DNA of 64,000 nucleotides from a bacterium (GTDB taxonomy: Bacteria; Oederibacteriota; CAKKQC01), in NCBI GenBank assembly GCA_919901855.1, contig CAKKQC010000001.1, positions 1 to 64,000 on the forward strand, given 5' to 3'. Below the pieces are notes generated by a model. The model was not told the origin of the DNA. It searched no databases and saw nothing but the letters and a program-made list of their open reading frames with translations. Below are positions 1 to 8,732 of this stretch, one piece after another. Within the stretch, counting starts at the first letter, position 1. Each line of letters opens with the position of its first letter. The position numbers and the translations under genes were made by a program.

Positions 1-18
1 TTGTCGCTGCGCGGTTTC

Positions 19-1731
19 TCAGCTTGCTCGGGACCAACGTTGGGACACTACTGAGACCAGATAGGTTTCAAACTCCTCACTAATCAACACCTCCGAGGTG
101 AGGGTGCGGATGGGCTTTTCGTGCAAGACCAGCGCCCCGTCGGGAGAGTAGTGGTAGAAGCCGTAGTCAAATGACCTGCCCGCGGAACTGACAAGGAAGC
201 GCGTGCCATGGAGTCCCGAGAACGATGACTCCATGCCGGAGCCGAAATACCCGTCATGAGAACCCTTGCCAGTTGATGAGTAGTAGAGCGTGTCGCCCTC
301 GAGTCTCGCTTCCTTCCCGCACGCGGTGATCAACTGCCTTCGCCCCCCGAGAGCCACATAGACAGCACCGGCTTCTTCTACCACAACCGGCGGAGGCAGC
401 CCGCCCCTGCGCCCCCCACCACGGTCGATGAGCACTTGCTGGGCCCCGCCAATGCCGGTATTCGCGTCCGAGAGCCACAAGCTCTGCCCGTCATGAGACC
501 ATCGGATGTACTTCGCGTACCCGGAAGCAGTCACCGTGATACAAACACCGCTCGCCATATCATAGATTCGGACCTTCCTGTCCAGACCCTGATACGCGAT
601 TCGTTCTCCGTTCGGAGACCACGATGGTCCGTACACTAGCCCTGAATCGACGATCAGCGTCTCCCGTTGCGCCACGATGTCGTAGAGCCAGAGACGGTCC
701 CAACCGTCCCCCACTCGGTTGTATCCTGCGCAGTAGAGAAATGCACGGGATGTCGGCGAACAATACGCCACGCTGTCACTGCTCTCTCTCTTGGCCATCT
801 CGGACCTGCGGAGCCGCACGACCTGATCAACTTCAACACGGTTGACATCGACATTGCGGTACGTCACGCTTGGCACGCGAAGTGCGTCCTCCGAGATGCC
901 GTCTTGAGGATTCGGCCAGTTATCCATCGGGTCGGGGCTGACAAGACGACCGTCTTCGACGGCCGGATACTCGGGATCGTTGCTGGCCACCCAAAGCAGT
1001 TCGCCATCCGACCGCACCTTCTTGATCACGTAGTGCGTGCCATAATGGAGAGACGGCGCCAGAATCCCGTGGAGGATTGCGCCGCCATCCTGGTCAACGA
1101 CAAGCCCTGTCGTCACCTCACGCGCCATTCCAGGCAGCGTCTTCTCCCAGAGGACACACCCCGATGCATCCAGTTTCCTCAGGGTTACGAGGGATCCCTC
1201 AAGACGATTCCCCTCCTGGTCCGAATCCCGGTAGAGCTTCTTCACTGAGGGACCACCCCTGGGCTGGCGGCCGCCCTTCTCGGGCTTGCTCATGCGCACG
1301 ATCGTTCCCGCCAGATCAAGCGTGTGGGTGGCCAGGCTGGGAGCACAGAGGACGTCGACGAAGTCACCGTCGCCTACCGTGAGTCTCATCGCCCGGTCGC
1401 CTACCACGCGTCCCGTCTCCCGCCTGCAATCGAATGCGGGTGGCCAGTTGCCGCCGAGTGACCGGGTCCAAAGAAGCATGCCGTCCGAGCTGTACTTCCG
1501 GACACGGACAACCGTCATCTTCGCCCCGGAGTCGGCAAACTCCATTTCTCCAATGGCCACAACAACGTTCCCGCGCGAGTCCAGCGCCACCAAAGGCGTG
1601 TAGACGTCCATGTTCTCTTCGACATCTCCCTCAAGAGGAACACTGAAGCTGGACACTACCGCCGAGCTTGAATATGCGTTCCCGGCCAGAATGAGCAGGA
1701 CCGCGACCAACCGTGAATGGAAGCCTCTCAT
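19..1731 (-). CDS. Secreted SBBP/TolB-like beta-propeller protein
   Basis: Predicted exported protein of 570 residues, function unknown. It begins with a signal peptide (MRGFHSRLVAVLLILAGNAY). The first half has SBBP-type repeats of the form 'VRKYSSDGMLLWTRSLGG' and 'KKVRSDGELLWVAS'. The second half has PD40/WD40-like TolB strands such as 'YGPSWSPNGERIAY' and 'IRWSHDGQSLWLS', so a beta-propeller is likely. The frame is open upstream to 1851, but that would overlap the toxin gene; the ATG at 1731 lies 26 bases after the toxin stop, is preceded by a GGAAGGAG ribosome site and starts the signal peptide. Unlike the giant proteins of this window it lacks the FlgD-like C-terminal domain. Its DNA looks less GC-rich than its neighbours. 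Confidence 0.75.
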   Translation of the reverse strand: MRGFHSRLVAVLLILAGNAYSSSAVVSSFSVPLEGDVEENMDVYTPLVALDSRGNVVVAIGEMEFADSGAKMTVVRVRKYSSDGMLLWTRSLGGNWPPAFDCRRETGRVVGDRAMRLTVGDGDFVDVLCAPSLATHTLDLAGTIVRMSKPEKGGRQPRGGPSVKKLYRDSDQEGNRLEGSLVTLRKLDASGCVLWEKTLPGMAREVTTGLVVDQDGGAILHGILAPSLHYGTHYVIKKVRSDGELLWVASNDPEYPAVEDGRLVSPDPMDNWPNPQDGISEDALRVPSVTYRNVDVNRVEVDQVVRLRRSEMAKRESSDSVAYCSPTSRAFLYCAGYNRVGDGWDRLWLYDIVAQRETLIVDSGLVYGPSWSPNGERIAYQGLDRKVRIYDMASGVCITVTASGYAKYIRWSHDGQSLWLSDANTGIGGAQQVLIDRGGGRRGGLPPPVVVEEAGAVYVALGGRRQLITACGKEARLEGDTLYYSSTGKGSHDGYFGSGMESSFSGLHGTRFLVSSAGRSFDYGFYHYSPDGALVLHEKPIRTLTSEVLISEEFETYLVSVVSQRWSRAS

Positions 1732-1757
1732 GACTCCAGCCTGACTCCTTCCATGAG

Positions 1758-2183
1758 TCAACAGAGGATGGTCTTCACGCCCTCGCGGTGCGCGATCTTG
1801 GCCAGAGTGCGGTCGGCCAGGAGAAAGACGGCCCCAGGCACGCCGAGACACGCGGAAAGCTGGAACGCGTCCAGCGTCCGAAGCCCTTCCCCTCCGCGAC
1901 CTTCGAGCAAGAGGAGCGCGCGGCGGGAAAGCTCCTGGCTGAACTGAACGACCAGGAATGATTCGTTCAAGTCCTCCCTGAACTCGGCCAGAGCCTTCGC
2001 CGCTCCGGCCGGAGTGAGAGAACCCTCCCGGGTCCGGCGCTTGACGGCGCTGACGAACTCATGGTGAGCAAAGGGCCCGACATGGATCTGGGGATCCCGG
2101 CCCGTCAACCGTTCCACCTTCTCGGAACCCGGTTCACGGACGAAGAGCTTGACGAGCGCACTGGTATCGAGGAACAGCGCCAT
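1758..2183 (-). CDS. vapC: PIN-domain ribonuclease toxin, VapC-like
   Basis: A 141-residue PIN-domain protein, expected to be a Mg-dependent RNase toxin. The acidic catalytic set is complete: D6 in 'MALFLDTSALVKLF', E42 in 'HHEF', D105 in 'TLDAFQLS' and D124 in 'LLADRTL'. Length and motif spacing fit VapC. Its ATG overlaps the stop of the upstream antitoxin gene by one base (TGATG), as expected for a translationally coupled toxin-antitoxin operon. The RNA target cannot be inferred. Confidence 0.9.
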   Translation of the reverse strand: MALFLDTSALVKLFVREPGSEKVERLTGRDPQIHVGPFAHHEFVSAVKRRTREGSLTPAGAAKALAEFREDLNESFLVVQFSQELSRRALLLLEGRGGEGLRTLDAFQLSACLGVPGAVFLLADRTLAKIAHREGVKTILC

Positions 2184-2419
2184 CAGCCCGTGTGGCGCCG
2201 TTCCTCGATGACGGCGTCGGACAGCCGCACCCGGCCGCCCAGTTCGTTGCGCAGCCGGCGAAGCCGGTCGAGCATGCGGTGCACCTTCAGTTTGCGCGCT
2301 TCCCGGTCCGTCCGGATGTCGATGGTCAGCTCGGCAGGGCCTTCCGGCACGCCTCGCGGCACCTTGATGGCGACCCGCCGGTCCCGGCGGATGATCGTCC
2401 GCAACGTCATGGATGCCAT
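2183..2419 (-). CDS. Antitoxin of the PIN toxin, VapB-like
   Basis: Small basic protein of 78 residues directly upstream of and coupled to the PIN toxin, hence the likely antitoxin. The N-terminal half ('IIRRDRRVAIKVPRGVPEG') has the short-strand look of AbrB/DUF104-like antitoxins; the C-terminal half is a charged helix ('ARKLKVHRMLDRLRRLRNE') that could wrap the toxin. The start at 2419 is favoured because a -10 element (TACAGT) lies 6 bases upstream, predicting a leaderless mRNA. ATG at 2410 and an upstream TTG at 2437 are alternatives. Family assignment rests mainly on context. Confidence 0.7.
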   Translation of the reverse strand: MASMTLRTIIRRDRRVAIKVPRGVPEGPAELTIDIRTDREARKLKVHRMLDRLRRLRNELGGRVRLSDAVIEERRHTG

Positions 2420-2425
2420 GCCCCT

Positions 2426-2455
2426 ACTGTACCCCAATCCCCGTGGTTACGGTAA
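2426..2455 (-). promoter_or_regulatory. Sigma-70-type promoter of the toxin-antitoxin operon
   Basis: Read on the minus strand: -35 TTACCG (2455-2450), 18-base spacer, -10 TACAGT (2431-2426). The ATG at 2419 follows after 6 bases, so the transcript should begin at or next to the start codon. Confidence 0.6.
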
Positions 2456-2535
2456 CGCCGTTCTCGACACACGACTCCGGTGCTTCCTTGCCGGCTCGAC
2501 CCCGGCGGCAGCCAGCGCGACCGCGCGGCGCCGGC

Positions 2536-5052
2536 TCACCGGGGCGGGACGGGCACGGACGCGGTCAATCCGGTCGAGGAGTCCGGCCCGACCTGGAGCC
2601 GGACCGGGCCCCGGCCGGAGAGCGTGAGCGTGAACTCGACGTCGGCCACGGCTCCCGCCGCCAGCGTGATCCGCCGGAAGTCCACCAGCGCCTTTCCCGG
2701 ATCGAGCCGGTAGACCTGGACCACCTCCGCGCCAGCCCGGCCCCCTGAGTTCGCGACCGCCACACGCACGCGGACCCCGCCGCCCGCGGGCTCGACCGTG
2801 AGATCCCGGTAGACGAACGTCGTGTAGCTGAGCCCGAAGCCGAACGGGTATAGCGGAGCCTTCGTGGCCCACCGGTAGGTCCGACCCTTCCGCACGTCGT
2901 AACTGTCGAAGGGCGGAAGGTCCGTCGCCGACGCATACGCGGTCACGGGCAGGCGACCGGAGGGGTTGGCTACACCCGACAGGACGTCCGCGATCGCGAA
3001 CCCGGCGGCTTCGCCGCAGTACCACGCCTCCAACAGGGCCGGGGCCAGGCCGGGCGGGACGGCCACCGGGCCGCCCGAGACCAGGACGACGACCGTCCGG
3101 GGATTCGCCTCGACCACGGCGCGCACGAGGTCCTCCTGCACGCCCGGCAGGTTGAGCGCATCGCGGTCCCGGCCCTCGGTCTCGATCCGCTCGTCGGTCC
3201 CCACGCAGACGATGGCGGCCTCGGAGGCGCGCGCGGCCTCGACCGCCTCCGCGAATCCCGCGCGCCCCTCCTGGTCCCAGCCGAGCCACGTGGGCGGCTC
3301 GCCGGCCAGCGCCACGTGGTCGACGCGAACATCCACCGGCCGGCCGCCCTCGAGTGTGAGCGAGAACCTCAGCCGGCCGTCCCCGGCCACGGGCGGGAGC
3401 GCGAAGAGCGCGGCCGACGGCTGGCCCGCGGACTCCCGCCCCAGGTCCCGCCACCGGTCGACCACGATCCGGCCGTCGAACCTCACCCGCAGGATCTGGC
3501 CCGACGGGACCGCGAACGTGTAGCGGCCCGTGGCCGGCGGCGTCAGCCGGGCAGTCCAGCGGACGGAGAAGCCCTGGGCCGGCAGGCCGGGCGCCGGCGG
3601 CGTCCGCGTCCACGTCACCTCGAGCGCGGGTTCCACCCGGTCGAGCAGAGGCACGCCGCGGAGCGACGGGTTGGCGAAGTACTCGGCCCGCACGCCCCGC
3701 CGGCCGTCCACCGCGCCGGGGGGCGTCAGGAACCCGCCGGGAATCGGGCGGTCGGCGAGGACATCGCAGCCGGCCGCGTGGCGGACTGCGGCCCCCGGCC
3801 AGGCCGCGCGGAGCCCCTCGAGCGGCGTGACGGCGTGGGGCGGCTCTCCGCTGTAGTTGCCGAGCATGGCCCGGTCCGCCATCGGGCCGATCACGGCGAG
3901 CGAGGTAAGCGTCCTCGACAACGGCAGGAGCCCTCCCTGATTGCGCAGCAGCACGATCGATGCCGCGGCCGCCTCCCGCGCCAGCTCCCGGTGCGCGGGG
4001 CCGTTGAGCGCCTCCCGCGGGAGCGCGGCCCACGGGTCCCGTTCCGGCGGATCGAACTCGCCGAGCCGGAAACGCACGGCGAACAGCCGCCGCAGGGCCC
4101 GGTCCACGTCCGCGCGCACGATCAGGCCCCGCGCCAGCGCCACCGGCAGGGCCTGCTGGTACACCCAGTGGCAGTCGAGGTCGCAGCCGGCATGAAGCGC
4201 CGCCGCCGCGGCCCCCTCGAGGGTCGTCGCGTACCGGTGGTTGGCGTAGATGTCCGCCACGGCGCCGCAGTCGGCGACGACGTAGCCGGTGAATCCCCAC
4301 TCCTCGCGCAGAATCCGGGTCAACAGCTTCTTATTCGCGCAGCACGGCACGCCGTTGATCGCGTTGTACGCGCACATGACCGCGGCCGCGCCGCCCTCCC
4401 GGACGCAGGCCCGGAACTGGGGCAGGTAGTATTCGCGCAGGCTGTACTCGTCGACGTCCGCGGACCCGAAGTTCCGCCGCCACTCCTCGTTGTTGGCGGC
4501 GTAGTGCTTCGCCGTCGCCGCCGCCTTGAGATACCGCGAATCGTCGCCCTGGAGTCCCTTCACGTAGGCGACGGCCAGCCGGGCCGTCAGTAGCGGGTCC
4601 TCTCCGTACGTCTCCTGCACCCGGCCCCAGCGCGGGTCGCGCGCCATGTTCACGACCGGGCTGAAGAACGTGAGGCCGACCGCCCCGTCGCGGTGGAGAA
4701 TACGCGCCTCGTCCCCGATCGCGGAGGCGATCCGGCGGACGAGGTCGGGGTCCCAGGCGGCCGCGAGCGCCAGCGGCTGGGGAAACGACGTCGCGCCTTT
4801 CGCGACGACCCCGTGCAGGCACTCGTTCCCCCAGGCGTACGCCGGCACCCCGAGCCGGGGAATGGCCGGGGCGTTGGTGCCGAGCTGGGTGAACTTCTCC
4901 CGGAGCGTCATCCGGCCGACGAGGTCGTTCACGCGGGCGGACCACGGCGCCGTGCTGTCCCGCCAGGCCGGCGGGGCCTCCGTGGGGGCCCCCGCCGCGG
5001 AAGCCCCGGCCAGGCCGAGCAGGCACGCGAGCGCGGTTCGTCCCCGGATCAT
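2536..5052 (-). CDS. Glycoside hydrolase family 3 beta-glucosidase/beta-xylosidase
   Basis: Exported 838-residue GH3 enzyme that releases terminal beta-linked sugars from oligosaccharides. It has a signal peptide (to about residue 21), then the GH3 N-terminal barrel with 'RDPRWGRVQETYGEDP', the 'KHYAANN' substrate-binding motif and the nucleophile D261 in 'VVADCGAV'. This 'DCxAV' form resembles plant and fungal beta-xylosidases more than the usual 'SDW'. The second alpha/beta domain is interrupted by a PA14-like carbohydrate-binding insert (about 455-590), and a fibronectin type III-like domain closes the protein. The acid/base residue was not assigned. No other polysaccharide genes flank it. 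A -10 element 6 bases before the ATG supports the start. Confidence 0.93.
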   Translation of the reverse strand: MIRGRTALACLLGLAGASAAGAPTEAPPAWRDSTAPWSARVNDLVGRMTLREKFTQLGTNAPAIPRLGVPAYAWGNECLHGVVAKGATSFPQPLALAAAWDPDLVRRIASAIGDEARILHRDGAVGLTFFSPVVNMARDPRWGRVQETYGEDPLLTARLAVAYVKGLQGDDSRYLKAAATAKHYAANNEEWRRNFGSADVDEYSLREYYLPQFRACVREGGAAAVMCAYNAINGVPCCANKKLLTRILREEWGFTGYVVADCGAVADIYANHRYATTLEGAAAAALHAGCDLDCHWVYQQALPVALARGLIVRADVDRALRRLFAVRFRLGEFDPPERDPWAALPREALNGPAHRELAREAAAASIVLLRNQGGLLPLSRTLTSLAVIGPMADRAMLGNYSGEPPHAVTPLEGLRAAWPGAAVRHAAGCDVLADRPIPGGFLTPPGAVDGRRGVRAEYFANPSLRGVPLLDRVEPALEVTWTRTPPAPGLPAQGFSVRWTARLTPPATGRYTFAVPSGQILRVRFDGRIVVDRWRDLGRESAGQPSAALFALPPVAGDGRLRFSLTLEGGRPVDVRVDHVALAGEPPTWLGWDQEGRAGFAEAVEAARASEAAIVCVGTDERIETEGRDRDALNLPGVQEDLVRAVVEANPRTVVVLVSGGPVAVPPGLAPALLEAWYCGEAAGFAIADVLSGVANPSGRLPVTAYASATDLPPFDSYDVRKGRTYRWATKAPLYPFGFGLSYTTFVYRDLTVEPAGGGVRVRVAVANSGGRAGAEVVQVYRLDPGKALVDFRRITLAAGAVADVEFTLTLSGRGPVRLQVGPDSSTGLTASVPVPPR

Positions 5053-5058
5053 GGCGTC

Positions 5059-5064
5059 ATTGTA
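5059..5064 (-). promoter_or_regulatory. -10 element for the GH3 gene (leaderless)
   Basis: TACAAT on the minus strand followed by 6 bases (GACGCC) and then the ATG at 5052. No convincing -35 was seen. Predicts an mRNA starting at the initiation codon. Confidence 0.5.
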
Positions 5065-5078
5065 GACGCCCGGGCCGT

Positions 5079-6227
5079 TCAGGCGGGGATGACGCGCTCG
5101 CCCGGGGCTCGGACGCTGCGAACGCAGTTCCGGCCGGCTTCCTTGGCCTGGTAGAGCCCCTCGTCCGCGGCGCGGATCAGGGCCGGGCCGTTCTCGCCGT
5201 CATCGAGCCACGTCGCGACGCCGACCGAGACCGTCACGGACGCGGCCGCCGGGTTCCCGGCCGGCTCGGGCGGCAGGGCCGCCACGGCCTCGCGCAGCCG
5301 GTCGGCGAGCGCGAGCGCCCCGGCCTTGTCCGTGTTCGGCAGGATCACGGCGAACTCCTCGCCGCCGTACCGGCCCACGGTGTCGACCTTGCGCGTGTGC
5401 AGGCGGAGCACCCGCGCCACCGCGATCAGGACCGCGTCGCCCGTCTGGTGCCCGAAGGTGTCGTTGACCTGCTTGAACCGGTCGAGGTCGAGCATGAGGA
5501 GCGAGAACGTCATCTCCGGCGCCTGGTACCGCGTCGCCCGGCCGATCTCCTTGCGGAGGACGTCCTGGAAGTGCCGGTGGTTGTAGACCTCCGTGAGCCC
5601 GTCCACGATCGCGAGCTGCTGGAGCCGCTCGTAGAGGGCCGCGTTCTCGAGCGCGACCGCGGCCGCGGTCGTGAAGTGCTCGAGGCCCCGGAGCATCTCG
5701 CGCCCGGGATCGCTCTCCGCCGTCGTGTCCACGAGGATCGCGCCGACCGCGCGGTCACCGGACAGGAGCGGGAGAACGGCGTACGCGGTCAGGTCGAACG
5801 CCCGGACGAAGGATTGCTGGCAGCGCCAGTCCTCGACCGCGTTGCGGACGAGGCAGGGGGTGCGCTCGAGGATCGCGCGCGGGACCACGTCGGCGGACTT
5901 GTCCAGCTTGAAGACGAAGGGAAAAAGCGCTTCGGCGTCGAACCCGGACGCGGCGGCGGGGACCACGACGTCGTGCCGGCCGGCCTTCTCCACGACGAAC
6001 AGCGCAACCCGGGGCGCACCCAGCTCCTCCCGGAACTGGTCCACGACCTTCCGGCGGGCCTCCTCGTTCGAGACGACGCCGCGGAGGGACCCCATGAGCC
6101 GGTCGATCATGCGCAGTTCGCGGGCCGCCCCCGCCTGCCGCACGCGCAGGCGCCGGAGGACTCGCGCGGCGCCCGAGAGGGCGCCCACCAGGGCCGCCAC
6201 CCCCGCCAGGATCACGATCGTCGTCAT
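5079..6227 (-). CDS. GAF-GGDEF diguanylate cyclase
   Basis: A 382-residue protein that should make cyclic di-GMP from two GTP. Residues about 4-22 form one membrane helix, followed by a basic stretch and short coiled segment, a GAF sensor domain (about 45-200) and a GGDEF domain (about 215-370). The signature is intact as GGEEF at 288-292, and an RxxD inhibitory site (R279-D282) lies five residues before it, so product feedback is expected. It is transcribed in the same direction as the TPR gene upstream but has its own -10 (TATAGT) and a GGGGAG ribosome site. A ComFB protein, a family reported to bind cyclic dinucleotides, is encoded at 50485. Confidence 0.95.
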   Translation of the reverse strand: MTTIVILAGVAALVGALSGAARVLRRLRVRQAGAARELRMIDRLMGSLRGVVSNEEARRKVVDQFREELGAPRVALFVVEKAGRHDVVVPAAASGFDAEALFPFVFKLDKSADVVPRAILERTPCLVRNAVEDWRCQQSFVRAFDLTAYAVLPLLSGDRAVGAILVDTTAESDPGREMLRGLEHFTTAAAVALENAALYERLQQLAIVDGLTEVYNHRHFQDVLRKEIGRATRYQAPEMTFSLLMLDLDRFKQVNDTFGHQTGDAVLIAVARVLRLHTRKVDTVGRYGGEEFAVILPNTDKAGALALADRLREAVAALPPEPAGNPAAASVTVSVGVATWLDDGENGPALIRAADEGLYQAKEAGRNCVRSVRAPGERVIPA

Positions 6228-6247
6228 TTCCGATGCTCCCCGGAAGA

Positions 6248-6253
6248 ACTATA
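6248..6253 (-). promoter_or_regulatory. -10 element for the diguanylate cyclase gene
   Basis: TATAGT on the minus strand in the 42-base gap after the TPR gene. Transcription from it would give a leader of about 14 bases that includes GGGGAG, a plausible ribosome site for the ATG at 6227. Confidence 0.45.
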
Positions 6254-6269
6254 CCGCACGAGCCGCGGG

Positions 6270-6821
6270 TCAGCCACCGCTCTCGGGGTCGATCCCCCGG
6301 AGCGCGTCCCGAGCGTCCATGTTGGAGGGGTCGTAGTAGAGGGCCTGCCGGTACCAGGAACTCGCCTCCTCGTACTTCCGCCTCCGCTGGGCGATCACGC
6401 CGAGGTTGTAGCAGGCGTTCGCGACTCCCGCGTGGTCCCGGGCCCTTTTCAGGTATTTGATCGAGGTGATCAGGTTCTCCCGCGCGCCCTTGAGGTCCGC
6501 CGGCTTCAGCGTGAGCTGGATGACCGCGAGCGTGATGTAGAACTGGCCCTCCGCGGGCGCGAGCTCGATCGCGCGCTCGGATTCCCACCGGGCCCGGTCG
6601 AGCTGGGACAGGGCGAGGTAGCAGAGGGCCCGGTTGTTCCGCACGGCGGCATCCTCGCCCAGCAGCTTGAGCATCGCGTCGTACTCGGCCAGCGCGTCCT
6701 CGTACTTCCCCGCGGTATACGCCTGCCGGGCCCGCTCGAGGTGGATCGAGGCGTCGATGGCGGCGGCGGGCGCCGGCGCCAGCACGGGCAAGGCGAGCGC
6801 GGCGAGCAGCGCGAGGAGCAT
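6270..6821 (-). CDS. Exported TPR-repeat protein
   Basis: A 183-residue protein with a signal peptide (MLLALLAALALPVLAPAPAA) and then about four tetratricopeptide repeats, for example 'ARQAYTAGKYEDALAEYDAM', 'RNNRALCYLALSQLDRARWE' and 'YNLGVIAQRRRKYEEASSWY'. TPRs are helical protein-binding scaffolds; no partner can be named, but it should act in the periplasm. It starts 4 bases after the dNTPase stop, so it is probably the last gene of the ymdB-dNTPase operon. Confidence 0.85.
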   Translation of the reverse strand: MLLALLAALALPVLAPAPAAAIDASIHLERARQAYTAGKYEDALAEYDAMLKLLGEDAAVRNNRALCYLALSQLDRARWESERAIELAPAEGQFYITLAVIQLTLKPADLKGARENLITSIKYLKRARDHAGVANACYNLGVIAQRRRKYEEASSWYRQALYYDPSNMDARDALRGIDPESGG

Positions 6822-6825
6822 CGCT

Positions 6826-7851
6826 TCAATCTTCCTCCGCCCACGGATGCGGCATCAAGTGCCGCTCGAACTGCGCCAGCGCGTACTGGTCCGTCATCCC
6901 GGCCACGTAGTCGCAGACGCGCTGCAGCGGCTCCGCCCCCGCCTCGTCCGGCGGGAGGATCTCCGGATGCGCGGCGTAGAACACCCAGAGACGCTCGAGC
7001 ACCTGCCGGGCCCGGTCGAAGGCTTCACGAATCGGGGGCGCCTCGTAGAGGCGCTCGACCAGGAAGCCGCGCAGTTCCTCGAGCCCCTTCTCGATCCGGG
7101 TCGTCATCACGATCCGGGAGCTCCCGGCACTCGTGTGGACGATGTCCTTCACGATCGTGTTGATCCGCCCGGCGTGGGTCTCCCCCAGCGTGTCGATCAC
7201 GGCCCGGGGCAGGTCGGCGGCCTTCAGGAGCCCGGAGCGCACGGCATCCTCGAGATCGTGGTTCGCGTAGGCGACGGAGTCGCAGACGCGGACGACTTCC
7301 GCTTCCAGCGTCGGCGCCGGGTGCCGCTCCCGGGCGTCGCTGAGCCGCTCGAGACCCTTGGAGTGGGTCCGGATGCCGTCCCGGACCTCGGCCGTGAGGT
7401 TGAGCCCCTTGCCGGAGTATTCCAGCACTTCGACGACGCGCAGACTCTGAACGCTGTGGTGGAACCCGCCCGGGAGGAGCTTGGCAATCGTGGACTCTCC
7501 CGCGTGACCGAAGGGCGTATGCCCCAGGTCGTGGCCGAGCGCGATCGCCTCCACGAGATCCTCGTTGAGTTTCAGGGCCCGCGCGATCGTGCGCGAGATC
7601 TGGGCCACCTCGAGCGTGTGCGTGAGCCGGGTCCGGTAGTGGTCGCCCTCGGGCGAGAGGAAGACCTGGGTCTTGCCCTTGAGCCGGCGGAACGCCTTGC
7701 AGTGCACGATCCGGTCCCGGTCGCGCTGGAACGCGGTCCGCAGCTCGTCCGGGCTCTCGGACCGGACGCGGCCCTTCGACGCCGCGCTCCGCGCCCCCCA
7801 GGCCGCGAGCGCGGCGTCTTCGCGCGCCTCGATCTCCTCCCGGATCGTCAT
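6826..7851 (-). CDS. Deoxyguanosinetriphosphate triphosphohydrolase-like HD protein
   Basis: HD-domain dNTPase of 341 residues, type 2 dGTPase-like, converting dNTPs to deoxynucleosides plus triphosphate. The metal-binding motif is complete: H78 in 'RTRLTHTLEVAQ', H107-D108 in 'LGHDLGHTPFGHAG', and the later 'DSVAYANHDLEDA'. The characteristic N-terminal 'KAFRRLKGKTQVF' is present. The frame is open far upstream, but the ATG at 7851 (MTIREEIEAREDAAL) is the family start and overlaps the stop of the ymdB-like gene by 4 bases. The two genes therefore form one operon. Confidence 0.93.
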   Translation of the reverse strand: MTIREEIEAREDAALAAWGARSAASKGRVRSESPDELRTAFQRDRDRIVHCKAFRRLKGKTQVFLSPEGDHYRTRLTHTLEVAQISRTIARALKLNEDLVEAIALGHDLGHTPFGHAGESTIAKLLPGGFHHSVQSLRVVEVLEYSGKGLNLTAEVRDGIRTHSKGLERLSDARERHPAPTLEAEVVRVCDSVAYANHDLEDAVRSGLLKAADLPRAVIDTLGETHAGRINTIVKDIVHTSAGSSRIVMTTRIEKGLEELRGFLVERLYEAPPIREAFDRARQVLERLWVFYAAHPEILPPDEAGAEPLQRVCDYVAGMTDQYALAQFERHLMPHPWAEED

Positions 7852-8693
7852 ACCACTCGCGGCGGCAGGGCCGCAGGCCCTGCCGAAGGCCGCTCCTGCG
7901 GCCCCGGATCGAACATCTCCCAGACACGCGTGATGGCGGCAGCCTGCCCCGTCTTCTCGTCGGCGTCCACGAGCACGCCGCATAGCTGGGTCCGGCCGGT
8001 CGCCGGCCCCCAGATCGACGGCGTCTGCCGGACGAACCGCTCGAGCACGCGCTCCCGGTCCAGCCCGATCACGCCGTCGGCCGGCCCCGTCATCCCGGCG
8101 TCGGTCAGGTACGCGGTCCCCTTCGGCAGGATCCGCTCGTCGGCCGTCTGGACGTGCGTGTGGGTGCCGAATACGGCCGAGACCTCGCCGTCGAGCCACC
8201 AGCCCATCGCCACCTTCTCGGAAGTCGCCTCGGCGTGGAAATCCACGATCACGATCGGGGTCTCGGCGCGCAGCCGGGCGACCGCCGCCTTCGCGCACCG
8301 GAAGGGGTCGTCGAGCGTCTGCTTGTACATGAACACGCGGCCCTGGAGGTTCAGGACCGCGAGCTTGAGCCCCGACGGCGCCGACAGGACGGTGGCCCCC
8401 CGGCCGGGGGCCCCTTCGGGGTAGTTCGCGGGACGCAGGATCCGGGGATCGGTCGCCAGCGGCGTCGCGATCTCGCGCTTGTCCCAGAGGTGGTCGCCCA
8501 TCGTGACGACGTCGATCCCGGCGCCGCAAAGCTCCTCGAGGATCCCGGCGTTGACCCCGAAGCCCTCGGCCGCGTTCTCGCCGTTCGCGATCACGATCTC
8601 GACGTCGTGCGACGCGCGGAACGCGGCGAGACGCTCCTTGAGCAGTCGCCGGCCGGGTTTCCCGAACACGTCGCCAATGAAGAAAATCCGCAC
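7848..8693 (-). CDS. ymdB: YmdB/TIGR00282-family metallophosphoesterase
   Basis: A 281-residue calcineurin-like phosphodiesterase of the TIGR00282 group; characterised members hydrolyse 2',3'-cyclic nucleotides and affect RNA turnover and biofilm decisions. Seen motifs: 'GDVFGKPGRR', 'NGENAAEGFG', 'GDHLWDKREI' (the usual GNH is GDH here), 'DFHAEATSEK' and 'GTHTHVQTAD'. The start is GTG at 8693; the reading frame runs further upstream but homologues begin at 'VRIFFIGD'. It is divergent from rtcB, whose product joins 2',3'-cyclic phosphate RNA ends, which is a suggestive pairing. Confidence 0.9.
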   Translation of the reverse strand: MRIFFIGDVFGKPGRRLLKERLAAFRASHDVEIVIANGENAAEGFGVNAGILEELCGAGIDVVTMGDHLWDKREIATPLATDPRILRPANYPEGAPGRGATVLSAPSGLKLAVLNLQGRVFMYKQTLDDPFRCAKAAVARLRAETPIVIVDFHAEATSEKVAMGWWLDGEVSAVFGTHTHVQTADERILPKGTAYLTDAGMTGPADGVIGLDRERVLERFVRQTPSIWGPATGRTQLCGVLVDADEKTGQAAAITRVWEMFDPGPQERPSAGPAALPPRVV

Positions 8694-8702
8694 GCTAGCC
8701 TT

Positions 8703-8712
8703 AGTGTAACAT
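8703..8712. promoter_or_regulatory. Overlapping divergent -10 elements, ymdB/rtcB
   Basis: Minus strand: TACACT (8708-8703), 9 bases before the ymdB GTG. Plus strand: TAACAT (8707-8712), 20 bases before the rtcB ATG. The two hexamers share two bases, so polymerases could not occupy both at once. Confidence 0.45.
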
Positions 8713-8732
8713 CGGATCAGGACCCTCCGGAC

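Noticed and set aside
871-885. TGGCACG-CGAA-GTGCG on the plus strand, resembling a sigma-54 promoter
   Set aside because: It lies inside a minus-strand coding gene, the -12 part is weak and no plus-strand gene follows.
2447-4300. A 617-codon minus-strand frame overlapping the GH3 gene
   Set aside because: A shifted frame of the GH3 gene dominated by Arg, Gly, Ala and Pro; the GH3 frame holds all conserved motifs.
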